19,199 nucleotides of DNA, taken from the NCBI GenBank assembly GCA_934307185.1, contig CAKRCJ010000009.1, positions 1 through 19,199 of the forward strand, given 5' to 3'. The stretch's first letter is position 1; every line of letters starts with the position of its first letter. Shown piece after piece: positions 1 to 7,791 of the stretch. The DNA comes from an uncultured Roseburia sp. (lineage in GTDB: Bacteria; Bacillota; Clostridia; Lachnospirales; Lachnospiraceae). The translations under genes were made by a program, and so were the position numbers. The notes under the pieces were generated by a model. It was not told the DNA's origin, made no database searches, and saw nothing but the letters and a program-made list of their open reading frames with translations.

Positions 1-21
1 GTTTATCCAGTAGCTGAATAA
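1..21 (+). CDS. rpmA: Ribosomal protein bL27, last six codons
   Basis: The first 21 bases read VYPVAE followed by TAA and a second in-frame TAA. VYPVA is the usual C-terminal ending of bacterial L27 (B. subtilis L27 has a very similar tail). L27 is normally encoded directly upstream of obg, which is the next gene here. Only the 3' end is in the window, so the call rests on six residues plus gene order. Confidence 0.7.
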   Translation, partial: VYPVAE

Positions 22-36
22 TAAGATGAACAATGG

Positions 37-77
37 ACCCGACTATTTGTAAAGATAGCCGGGTTCTTATTGTTTTT
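37..77 (+). terminator. Intrinsic terminator between rpmA and obg
   Basis: A 10-bp stem pairs 37-46 with 55-64 (one A-C mismatch) around an 8-nt loop, followed by a T-rich run at 65-77. It should end the ribosomal protein transcript. The obg ribosome binding site lies only about 35 bases further on and no clear separate promoter fits between them, so obg may depend on read-through. Confidence 0.7.
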
Positions 78-79
78 GA

Positions 80-1405
<1,326 letters not shown>

Positions 1406-1417
1406 AAGAAAGGAAAA

Positions 1418-1723
1418 ATGAAAATGAATCTTACAAGCAAACAGCGCGCTTATTTAGGCGGCGAAGCAAGCACTATGAATGCTATTTTCCAGATTGGAAA
1501 AGCAAGCTTAACACCTGAAATGATTAACGCGTTAGATGAAGCATTAGAAAAACGTGAGTTAATCAAGATTTCTGTTTTGAAAAACTGCGCAGATGACCCG
1601 CGTGAAATTGCAGAAGTGATTGCAGAACGCACACATTCTACAGTTGTAAAAGTAATTGGCAAGAAAATTATTCTTTTCCGTCAGGCAAAAAAGAATACAA
1701 AATACGAGCTTCCGACAAAATAA
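1418..1723 (+). CDS. yhbY: YhbY-type CRM-domain RNA-binding protein
   Basis: A single CRM (KH-like) domain protein of 101 residues that associates with pre-50S particles. Family signatures visible are LTSKQRAYL near the N-terminus, FQIGK at about residues 25-29, the helix EALEKRELIKI, and the closing strand GKKIILFR. A second ATG two codons downstream (1424) gives MNLTSK, the more usual family start. The AGG at 1411-1413 is 4 bases from the first ATG and 10 from the second, so either is possible. It lies between obg and nadD with very short gaps, matching the common Firmicute order and a role in ribosome assembly. Confidence 0.95.
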   Translation: MKMNLTSKQRAYLGGEASTMNAIFQIGKASLTPEMINALDEALEKRELIKISVLKNCADDPREIAEVIAERTHSTVVKVIGKKIILFRQAKKNTKYELPTK

Positions 1724-1735
1724 AGGACAAATGGC

Positions 1736-2356
1736 ATGAGTGAGTTATGTGGGAAAAAAATTGGTATTTTAGGCGGTTCCTTTGACCCAATTCATAATGG
1801 ACATCTTGCAATTGCAAAAGCGGCTTATGAAGATTATCAATTAGATGAAGTCTGGTTTATTCCTGCGGGACATTCTCCGAATAAGGAGGAAAGCAAAATG
1901 ACCGCACCGGATGTCAGGGCAGAAATGGTCGCTCTTGCAATCAGACCGTATCCTTTTTTTAAGCTGTCCATGATAGAAATTTTGTCAGAGGAAACCAGCT
2001 ACACGTATCTGACACTTACAAAGCTTTGCGAACAGTATCCGGATGCCGTTTTTTATTTTATTATGGGAGCTGACTCGTTGGACTATTTTGAGCAGTGGCG
2101 GAATCCGGAGGTTATCTGTCAGAAGGCAGTCATACTCGTAGCCGTGCGGGAGCACTGGGATTTGGAGAATGTCTCTGAAAAAATCCGAAAGCTGCAACAG
2201 ACCTTTCATGCGCAGATATATCCGTTATCCTGTAAACGTTTTGACGCTGCATCAAGGGATATCCGCCTGCGCTTACAGAATGAGACCGTATCCATCGGGG
2301 AGCTGCCAGCTGCCGTGCTTGCTTTTATAAGAGAAAATCATTTATATTGCAGTTAA
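1736..2356 (+). CDS. nadD: Nicotinate-nucleotide adenylyltransferase
   Basis: Transfers AMP from ATP to nicotinate mononucleotide, giving deamido-NAD, the penultimate step of NAD synthesis. The 206-residue protein has the nucleotidyltransferase signature GGSFDPIHNGH at 13-23 and the C-terminal ATP-binding segment SRDIR at 173-177, which corresponds to the usual ISSTDIR-like motif. The start is preceded by AAAGGAC at good spacing. An ATG five bases earlier opens a frame that stops after two codons. The gap to yhbY is 12 bases, and yqeK follows 55 bases later, the conserved nadD-yqeK-rsfS order. Confidence 0.96.
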   Translation: MSELCGKKIGILGGSFDPIHNGHLAIAKAAYEDYQLDEVWFIPAGHSPNKEESKMTAPDVRAEMVALAIRPYPFFKLSMIEILSEETSYTYLTLTKLCEQYPDAVFYFIMGADSLDYFEQWRNPEVICQKAVILVAVREHWDLENVSEKIRKLQQTFHAQIYPLSCKRFDAASRDIRLRLQNETVSIGELPAAVLAFIRENHLYCS

Positions 2357-2411
2357 ATTCAGTGTTTGAAGAAAAATGAAATCAGACAAATTATGTTAAG
2401 AGGACGAGATT

Positions 2412-2990
2412 ATGGAACTTACAGAAATCCGAAAAAAACTGAAAAAAGCCCAGGATAAAGACCGTTATGAACATACCAAAGGAGTAATGTACACTGCCGG
2501 CTGTCTTGCGATGGCTTATGGTTATGATATGTCAAAAGCAATGCTTGCCGGTCTGCTTCACGACTGTGCAAAATGTATCCCGAATGATGAGAAACTGGAT
2601 TTATGTGAAAAAAATGAAATTTTAGTAACCTCTGTTGAGCGTGAAAATCCATACTTACTTCATGCAAAATTAGGTGCATTGCTTGCAAAGACGGAATATG
2701 ATGTAACAGACCCTCATATTTTACATGCAATTAAAGTCCATACGACCGGTGAACCGGATATGAACATTTTAGATAAGATAATTTATATTGCGGATTATAT
2801 TGAACCAAACCGGAATAAGGCAGAAAATTTAGAATATGTAAGAGAGTTAGCCTTTCACGATTTAGATGCCTGTATGGCGGAAATATTACACGATACGCTG
2901 GTTTATTTGAAGAAGCGTGGGGGAAATATTGACCCGGCAACCCAGATGACGTATGAATTTTATAAACAATATAAAAAATCAGAAACCTGA
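2412..2990 (+). CDS. yqeK: YqeK-family HD-domain hydrolase
   Basis: HD-superfamily metal-dependent phosphohydrolase. Characterised family members split diadenosine tetraphosphate symmetrically into two ADP. In the 192-residue product the metal ligands can be traced: H21, HD at 50-51 (LLHDCAK), H84, a histidine in the ILHAIKVH segment (105-110), and D121/D128 in the closing segment ILDKIIYIADYIEP typical of this family. AGAGGA lies 10 bases before the ATG. The neighbours nadD and rsfS are those found with yqeK across Firmicutes, so the family call is secure. The exact in vivo substrate is inferred from homologues. Confidence 0.93.
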   Translation: MELTEIRKKLKKAQDKDRYEHTKGVMYTAGCLAMAYGYDMSKAMLAGLLHDCAKCIPNDEKLDLCEKNEILVTSVERENPYLLHAKLGALLAKTEYDVTDPHILHAIKVHTTGEPDMNILDKIIYIADYIEPNRNKAENLEYVRELAFHDLDACMAEILHDTLVYLKKRGGNIDPATQMTYEFYKQYKKSET

Positions 2991-3005
2991 AAATAAGGAG
3001 GAACC

Positions 3006-3353
3006 ATGACAGCAAAGGAATTAACAAAAATTGCAGTAGCTGCATTAGAAGACAGAAAAGCAGAAGATGTAACTGTTATTGATATCAGTGAAATCTCACC
3101 GATTGCAGATTATTTTATTATCGCAAACGGAACTAACCAGAACCAGCTTCAGGCGATGCGGGATGCTGCAGACGAAGCACTTTATAAAGCTGGAGCAAAA
3201 GTACAGCAGGTAGAAGGAAATCAGAGTTCTACCTGGATATTAATGGATTACGGTGATATTATTATCCATATTTTTTCCAAAGAGGACCGCTTATTCTATG
3301 ACCTTGAAAGAACCTGGAGAGATGGAAAAATTGTAGATGTGAATAATCTGTAG
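3006..3353 (+). CDS. rsfS: Ribosomal silencing factor RsfS
   Basis: Binds uL14 on the 50S subunit and blocks joining with the 30S subunit during nutrient limitation. Its 115 residues are normal for the family. Family features include the segment ISPIADYFIIANGTN, the VEG motif followed by the WILMDYGDIIIHIF strand, and the aromatic LFYDLERTW segment near the C-terminus. AAGGAGG lies five bases before the ATG. It is the last gene of the rpmA-obg-yhbY-nadD-yqeK-rsfS run and is followed by a long hairpin. Confidence 0.96.
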   Translation: MTAKELTKIAVAALEDRKAEDVTVIDISEISPIADYFIIANGTNQNQLQAMRDAADEALYKAGAKVQQVEGNQSSTWILMDYGDIIIHIFSKEDRLFYDLERTWRDGKIVDVNNL

Positions 3354-3368
3354 AAAATGCCGGATTAT

Positions 3369-3461
3369 AGAGGGCTGCCACAGGAAGCGTTATTTATATA
3401 ATATACAATTGTTCGTCAGAACTATATGTTATATAGATTATGCTTCCTGCGGCAGCCTTCT
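3369..3461. terminator. Long hairpin between convergent rsfS and lexA
   Basis: A 20-bp outer stem pairs 3369-3388 with 3442-3461, with a single A-C mismatch and one G-T pair. The pairing continues inward through AT-rich arms (about 3389-3405 with 3425-3441), giving one hairpin of roughly 35 pairs. A short T-rich stretch (TTCTTTTC) follows on the + side. It ends five bases from the lexA stop codon. It probably terminates rsfS transcripts and may block convergent read-through from lexA, although the - side lacks a strong T run. Confidence 0.75.
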
Positions 3462-3466
3462 TTTCA

Positions 3467-4084
3467 TTAACGGAAGAAACGGAAAACTCCGAATACTTTT
3501 CCTAAAACAGAACATTCTTCTACAATAATCGGGTCCATAGAATCATTTTCCGGTTGCAGGCGGTAATATCCGTCTTCTTTGTAAAAGGTCTTAACTGTGG
3601 CAGAATCATCCACAAGTGCTACAACAATATCTCCATTCTCAGCGTTTGGCTGCTTCTTGACTAATACATTATCTCCATCGAAAATTCCTGCATTAATCAT
3701 GCTTTCTCCCTTCACCTTTAGCATGAAGGTCTCTTCATTTGGCATAAATTCCGCTGGAATAGGAAAGTAGTTCTCAATATTTTCTGTTGCTAAAATCGGT
3801 TGTCCGGCAGCAACTTTTCCAACGATTGGCACATTAACCACTTCACGTCTCGTAAGATTGAAATCATCATCTAAAATCTCAATTGCCCTTGGCTTCGTAG
3901 GATCCCTGCGGATATATCCGTTCTTCTCTAATGTCTCAAGATGAGAGTGAACGGATGAGGTAGACTTTAAGTGAACTGCTTCACAAATTTCCCTTACCGC
4001 CGGAGGATATCCCTTTTTTAAAATCTCACTTTTAATATATTCCAAAATTTCCTGCTGCTTTGCACTAATTTTACCGTTTGACAT
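3467..4084 (-). CDS. lexA: LexA repressor
   Basis: SOS-response repressor with autocleavage stimulated by RecA filaments. The 205-residue protein has an N-terminal winged helix-turn-helix at about 1-65 ([20 protein letters not shown] and [17 protein letters not shown] are typical). The C-terminal S24 peptidase domain has the Ala-Gly scissile bond at 93-94 (VAAGQP), catalytic Ser128 in GESM and Lys165 in ATVKTF, so self-cleavage should be intact. AAAGGAGGA (4090-4098) gives a strong ribosome binding site. It is divergent from a yneA-like gene with shared LexA boxes between them, as in Bacillus. Confidence 0.97.
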   Translation of the reverse strand: MSNGKISAKQQEILEYIKSEILKKGYPPAVREICEAVHLKSTSSVHSHLETLEKNGYIRRDPTKPRAIEILDDDFNLTRREVVNVPIVGKVAAGQPILATENIENYFPIPAEFMPNEETFMLKVKGESMINAGIFDGDNVLVKKQPNAENGDIVVALVDDSATVKTFYKEDGYYRLQPENDSMDPIIVEECSVLGKVFGVFRFFR

Positions 4085-4113
4085 ATATGTCCTCCTTTAT
4101 CATTCCTTAATTT

Positions 4114-4142
4114 ATAGTACCATACATGTTTTTGAATTGCAA
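4114..4142 (-). promoter_or_regulatory. Putative lexA promoter
   Basis: On the - strand, TTGCAA (4137-4142) is separated by 17 bases from TACTAT (4114-4119), and a TG pair one base upstream of the latter makes an extended -10. Neither hexamer is perfect. A degenerate LexA box (4140-4153) overlaps the -35, which would suit autorepression. Confidence 0.5.
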
Positions 4143-4153
4143 ACGTATATTCC
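4140..4153. promoter_or_regulatory. Degenerate LexA box
   Basis: Reads GGAATATACGTTTG on the - strand. The GTTTG half is intact and the other half has two changes from CGAAC. It abuts the next box and overlaps the lexA -35. It may be a low-affinity site or simply decayed. Confidence 0.3.
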
Positions 4154-4166
4154 GAAAATTTGTTCG
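4153..4166. promoter_or_regulatory. LexA (SOS) box, one mismatch
   Basis: CGAAAATTTGTTCG matches the Firmicute consensus CGAAC-N4-GTTYG apart from A in place of C at position 5. It lies between the lexA and yneA-like promoters. Confidence 0.6.
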
Positions 4167-4175
4167 AATTTCCAC

Positions 4176-4204
4176 TTGACAAACAAGTGTTCGAAATGTA
4201 ATAT
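4176..4204 (+). promoter_or_regulatory. Promoter of the yneA-like gene
   Basis: A consensus TTGACA (4176-4181) is followed after exactly 17 bases by TATA-box-like TAATAT (4199-4204). Transcription would begin near 4211. A LexA box (4180-4193) covers the end of the -35 and most of the spacer, and another (4218-4231) lies just past the start point, so LexA binding should block this strong promoter. Confidence 0.8.
4180..4193. promoter_or_regulatory. LexA (SOS) box inside the yneA-like promoter
   Basis: CAAACAAGTGTTCG, or CGAACACTTGTTTG on the other strand, fits CGAAC-N4-GTTYG fully. It overlaps the TTGACA of the divergent promoter. Confidence 0.8.
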
Positions 4205-4217
4205 ATAAATATAGAAG

Positions 4218-4231
4218 CAAACAAACGTTCG
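4218..4231. promoter_or_regulatory. LexA (SOS) box in the yneA-like leader
   Basis: CAAACAAACGTTCG has the intact half GTTCG and the half CAAAC, which is the complement-compatible GTTTG. It lies in the predicted early transcribed region of the yneA-like gene, 38 bases centre-to-centre from the box at 4180-4193. Confidence 0.7.
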
Positions 4232-4267
4232 GTTATCGTATTTGCATGTATCTGGGAGGAATTGATT

Positions 4268-4618
4268 ATGATAATAATAAGAAAAAGCATGGAAAGAAAA
4301 GCTGTTACCGGCGAGGAGAAGTTTTTATGCGCAGCGTTATGCATTACAGTAATTATCGTTATCAGTTTATTTTTGCTTGGTTCGGTTCGCGCACAGGCAG
4401 CATCTGCCGAAGCTGCACATAAGTATTATACAAGTATCCGGATTGACAGCGGTGATACCTTATGGTCCATAGCAGAAGATTACATTACAGAAGATTATCG
4501 TGATATGAATGAGTATATTGAAGAAGTATGCTCTATTAATAAGATTTGTGGCGATGAGATTCATGCAGGAGCTTATATCACTATTCCATATTATTCTGAC
4601 GCAGCCAATATCAGATAA
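4268..4618 (+). CDS. yneA: YneA-like SOS-induced LysM cell-division suppressor
   Basis: A 116-residue protein with a single membrane segment at about 19-39 and one LysM domain at about 56-107 (SIRIDSGDTLWSIAEDY at the start, AGAYITIPY at the end). This is the layout of B. subtilis YneA, which is made after DNA damage, anchors in the membrane and delays septation. The divergent position next to lexA and the LexA boxes in its promoter support the same role. GGGAGGA (4254-4260) is seven bases from the ATG at 4268. A TTG at 4262 lies too close to that site to be the start. Sequence similarity to YneA beyond the domain layout cannot be judged here, so the functional name rests mainly on context. 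Confidence 0.85.
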   Translation: MIIIRKSMERKAVTGEEKFLCAALCITVIIVISLFLLGSVRAQAASAEAAHKYYTSIRIDSGDTLWSIAEDYITEDYRDMNEYIEEVCSINKICGDEIHAGAYITIPYYSDAANIR

Positions 4619-4678
4619 AGGTTCTGCAGTCAGTATTCGATAAAGTCTGTAGTTAATATCAGATAAGTCTCCGAGTTG
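4607..4678 (+). repeat. Three imperfect tandem repeats at the end of the yneA-like gene
   Basis: Units at 4607-4631, 4632-4654 and 4655-4678 share the pattern ARTATYMGATAAAG, then TCTG, then AGTY. The first unit contains the last codons and the stop of the yneA-like gene. The second and third repeat that end, including a GATAA, in the non-coding DNA. They look like a small local duplication. Confidence 0.6.
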
Positions 4679-4704
4679 TCATTTTCGCAAGGATAGGGTA
4701 TAAT
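4676..4704 (+). promoter_or_regulatory. Promoter of the plsC-like gene
   Basis: TTGTCA (4676-4681), 17-base spacer, then a perfect TATAAT (4699-4704). The predicted transcript would start near 4711 and have a leader of about 65 bases. It begins within the last tandem repeat unit downstream of the yneA-like gene. Confidence 0.8.
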
Positions 4705-4776
4705 AAACATTGCAGCCTGGTTTCATAACGGAGAGATTGTGAAGGGCTGAACGCTTAGAGTTATGGAGAGAATCTG

Positions 4777-5532
4777 ATGTTACGTTTTTTATATGTCATT
4801 TTAATGAATTTGTTTCGTGCCCCATATATGATTCCAAAGATGAGGAAGGAAGCAGACCATCCCGAGAAATATTCTGCCAAAGAACGATATGAGCTTGCGA
4901 GACATTGCATCCGTCTGATGAAGGTTACGGGTGGAATTCATACAAAAGCCTATGGTCAGGAGAACTTGCCAGAAGAAGGTGGTTATATGATGTATCCAAA
5001 TCATCAGGGGAAATATGATGCGTTGGGTATTATATATACACATCGTAAGCCATGTTCTATTGTAATGGATAAGGCAAAGTCTAATACAATACTGGTGAGG
5101 GAATTTATTGATTTGCTGGAGGGAAAACGCCTTGATAAGAAGGATGTCCGTCAGGCTTTAACGATTATTAACGAAGTCTCCGAAGATGTGAAGAACGGAA
5201 AGTGTTATGTTCTTTTTCCAGAAGGTGGTTATGATTTCAATAACAGAAATCATGTGTGTGATTTTAAAGCAGGCAGCTTTAAGATTGCATTAAAGACCAA
5301 GGCTCCGATTATACCGGTTGCCCTGATTGATTCTTACCGTGTATTTAACAGCTTCTGTCTAGGACCGGTTACAACACAGGTGCATTACCTTGAACCTATT
5401 TTATATGAAGAATACGGTTCTTTGAAAACGCAGGAGATTGCAGCACTTGTAAAAGAACGTATAAATGAAAAGATTAATACGGTGTTATCGCAAAATGCAG
5501 AAAAAACGGATAAATCTAAAGCACACAAATAA
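4777..5532 (+). CDS. plsC: 1-acyl-sn-glycerol-3-phosphate acyltransferase (PlsC family)
   Basis: Membrane-associated enzyme that adds the second acyl chain to lysophosphatidic acid, giving phosphatidic acid for phospholipid synthesis. In 251 residues it carries the acyltransferase motifs: NHQGKYD with H76 and D81 (HX4D, catalytic), FPEGG at 147-151 (substrate binding), and the APIIPV block at 176-181. The N-terminus (LRFLYVILMNLFRAP) is hydrophobic and could sit in the membrane. GGAGAG lies six bases before the ATG. The C-terminus ends in a lysine-rich tail. It has its own promoter, so it is likely expressed apart from the SOS gene upstream. Other acyl acceptors cannot be excluded. Confidence 0.9.
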   Translation: MLRFLYVILMNLFRAPYMIPKMRKEADHPEKYSAKERYELARHCIRLMKVTGGIHTKAYGQENLPEEGGYMMYPNHQGKYDALGIIYTHRKPCSIVMDKAKSNTILVREFIDLLEGKRLDKKDVRQALTIINEVSEDVKNGKCYVLFPEGGYDFNNRNHVCDFKAGSFKIALKTKAPIIPVALIDSYRVFNSFCLGPVTTQVHYLEPILYEEYGSLKTQEIAALVKERINEKINTVLSQNAEKTDKSKAHK

Positions 5533-5628
5533 TTTTACTTTTATTTTACACACATTTTAATAAAGCTTGATAGTTTTCTTTTTTGGTAAATTCCATAATA
5601 AAAGAAAAAAGAATGGCTGGTGTGGCAT

Positions 5629-5865
5629 ATGAAAAGATTATGGAATTATATAGAGAGAACGGATTTACCGGATAGCAAAAAAGCATCTTATTTTGTGGCA
5701 GCAAATGTGTTGCTTTGGATAATAATACCGCTTTGTTTTTGTCTGGTCATTGGAGGTTTGAACGGATATTCTTCCCGCTGGATGGAATGGTGCTTTTTAA
5801 TTACAGGATATTGCAGTGTGGGAATTGGATTTTTCGGCGGGATACTTTATTATATGCGCCGATAA
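5629..5865 (+). CDS. Small two-helix membrane protein, unknown function
   Basis: A 78-residue protein I do not recognise. A basic N-terminus (MKRLWNYIERTDLPDSKK) is followed by two hydrophobic segments, at about 20-43 and 53-74, ending in the basic MRR. The loop between them (NGYSSRWMEW) is short. No strong ribosome binding site precedes the ATG at 5629. A GTG three codons upstream (5620) is a possible alternative start. It is followed directly by a good intrinsic terminator, which supports it being a transcribed gene. It lies 96 bases after plsC on the same strand and may share its transcript. Confidence 0.6.
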   Translation: MKRLWNYIERTDLPDSKKASYFVAANVLLWIIIPLCFCLVIGGLNGYSSRWMEWCFLITGYCSVGIGFFGGILYYMRR

Positions 5866-5887
5866 TAAGAGAAGATAGATTCTTTTT

Positions 5888-5924
5888 AAGGGATTGTCGC
5901 GAAAAAACGCGGCAGTCCCTTTTT
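5888..5924 (+). terminator. Intrinsic terminator after the small membrane protein gene
   Basis: A 14-bp stem pairs 5888-5901 with 5908-5921 (two G-T pairs) around an AAAAAA loop, followed by Ts. It serves the + strand gene ending at 5865. It overlaps the stop codon of the convergent diguanylate cyclase gene. Confidence 0.85.
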
Positions 5925-7584
5925 AAAATTCAGTTTTTAATAAAAAACTGTCTTTATTCCTGTTTTTTACTTCATATAAAGTTTTGTCCGCATGGGCAAG
6001 AAAATCCCATAAACGGTTAAAACTTTGTGGGATGCGGTTAATGGCACCCTGCGAGACAGACAGACTGTTGATTCCGAGTGGACTGCTGTCCGGTAGAATG
6101 ATACGATTCACATGTTCTTTTAAATCAGTCATAATTTGAATGATTTCTGTGTCTGTTTTATTATAATAAACAATCACAAATTCATCTCCGCCATAGCGGG
6201 CTACAAACATATCTCCATATTGCTCCGATAACTTCCGCATAATTTCAGAAATAGAAGACAGGTATCTATCACCTTCTAAATGACCATAACTGTCGTTAAT
6301 ATTCTTAAAAAAGTCAACATCTAATAATTCAATTCCGAAAGTAACGTTATTATTCAGGGATTTTGAAAGGGTTTCTTCCGCAAAGCTGTTTAAATATGCG
6401 CGGTTTGGAAGCCCGGTTAATATATCATGTCTTGATTCTGCTAAAAGCTTTTCATTTAACAGCATCATTTCATATTTCTGCTTTTGGAACAGAACGCTTT
6501 CTTTATGTGCATTTTCCGCATGGCGGATTGATTCTGAATGAGCACAAGTTTCCTCTTTATATCGTTCGAAAAAAGCTCTTGAGCATTTTAAATATTCTTC
6601 TGTATTATTTTTTGCGTCTACACAGAATATTTTCTTCTGCATAAACATGCTGTAAATTTTGAAAGAAGCCTGGTCTTTTTCACATTTTTTCAGAAAATAG
6701 TCTGCAATTTCAATCACACTGTCATAATCTTCCATACAAAGATACAATTCCATGTATGCATCTAACTCATCAAGGAAATAGATATAATTATCTGCGGTAT
6801 GAAAATCGCATTGTGCAATGGAACGGTAATGAAGCATCATAGCGGTATCATTCAACCGGTTCGCAACTGTTGCTAAAAAGGTATTGATAACAAATACATC
6901 ATAATATATATCGCAGGAATCCATTTTGCCTGCAAGTGAAATGATTTCGCCGGCACATTTCTGTGCTTCTCCCAGATTGTCTACAGAAAGCAGACAGTAG
7001 CCCTTATTACATAAAACATCGAGCAGAGAACAGTTGTTTGTCGGAGTTTCTTCCATGCTTGACTTCTTAAAGAAGCTTTCTGCCTCCTCATAATAAGTCA
7101 GTGCCTTGTCATAAATTCCACTGTGACGGAAGATAGCTGCCAGATTGGAAGATGCCATGCAGTGTACGTAAGAGAGATGATATGTATTGCACAAATCAAT
7201 GCAGGTGAGTAGGTAATCGATTGCTTTGGCAATATCTCCTGCGGACTCGGTAAGAATTCCAAGTACATTATAAGAGCGTGCCAGCAAATCGTACTGTTCT
7301 GAGCTTGTCTGATACTTTATTCCCTCTAATGCGCAGCTGACCGTATCCTTATAATCATTATCATATGCATAGTACATCATCAGATAATGGTAAGAGAGTG
7401 CAAAAAGATAATCGGACTTTTCATGTGTTGCACAGGCAAACAATTTTTCACAGTACATTTTAAATTCGTTATTTTGTTTTGTCTTAACGAGATGAAAATT
7501 ATCACGGACAGCCTCAATACATTCGAATACTTCCGCAGAAAATTGATTTTCATATTCGTTTTCCAAATGCTTTAAGTACATCAT
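5923..7584 (-). CDS. TPR-like/GGDEF diguanylate cyclase
   Basis: Makes cyclic di-GMP from two GTP. The first ~340 of 553 residues are helical and look like tetratricopeptide repeats (for example ARSYNVLGILTESAGDIAKA and SNLAAIFRHSGIYDKALTYY), with no membrane segment or signal peptide, so the protein should be cytosolic. A helical linker at about 345-382 leads to the GGDEF domain: DILTGLPNR at 387-395, DVDFFKNIND at 422-431, and an intact GGDEF at 465-469. The RxxD inhibitory site normally just upstream of GGDEF is absent (QYGDM here), so product feedback may be lost. A GGAG sits about 9 bases before the start, and a second ATG follows immediately. No phosphodiesterase domain is present. Confidence 0.9.
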   Translation of the reverse strand: MMYLKHLENEYENQFSAEVFECIEAVRDNFHLVKTKQNNEFKMYCEKLFACATHEKSDYLFALSYHYLMMYYAYDNDYKDTVSCALEGIKYQTSSEQYDLLARSYNVLGILTESAGDIAKAIDYLLTCIDLCNTYHLSYVHCMASSNLAAIFRHSGIYDKALTYYEEAESFFKKSSMEETPTNNCSLLDVLCNKGYCLLSVDNLGEAQKCAGEIISLAGKMDSCDIYYDVFVINTFLATVANRLNDTAMMLHYRSIAQCDFHTADNYIYFLDELDAYMELYLCMEDYDSVIEIADYFLKKCEKDQASFKIYSMFMQKKIFCVDAKNNTEEYLKCSRAFFERYKEETCAHSESIRHAENAHKESVLFQKQKYEMMLLNEKLLAESRHDILTGLPNRAYLNSFAEETLSKSLNNNVTFGIELLDVDFFKNINDSYGHLEGDRYLSSISEIMRKLSEQYGDMFVARYGGDEFVIVYYNKTDTEIIQIMTDLKEHVNRIILPDSSPLGINSLSVSQGAINRIPQSFNRLWDFLAHADKTLYEVKNRNKDSFLLKTEF

Positions 7585-7639
7585 TCCATAAACTCCAAAA
7601 TATTCTGTCTATCATAAAATGTTATTAATATATGACAGT

Positions 7640-7669
7640 ATTATAATATAAATTTTCTGCAAATGTCTA
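7640..7669 (-). promoter_or_regulatory. Promoter of the diguanylate cyclase gene
   Basis: On the - strand TAGACA (7664-7669) and TATAAT (7640-7645) are separated by 18 bases, placing the start point near 7633, about 50 bases before the coding region. Confidence 0.6.
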
Positions 7670-7791
7670 TATTTTCTTGCGATACATTAGTATTTCTAAT
7701 GAAACCATAACATCATATAATATAATTCCCATGGGGTTTATAGAGTATAAAGATATCCATCCACTGAACCAATAGAGTAGAACAGCCGTTT

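Noticed and set aside
5613..5675. Short + strand frame from ATG at 5613 (MAGVAYEK)
   Set aside because: It stops after 20 codons and overlaps the membrane protein gene in another frame; it might at most be a leader peptide.
7585..7791. dif-like site or + strand promoter in the gap beside the recombinase gene
   Set aside because: Only a 6-bp inverted repeat (CATTAG...CTAATG) and TATAAT-like sequences without a good -35 or downstream + gene were seen; neither fits known dif structure.
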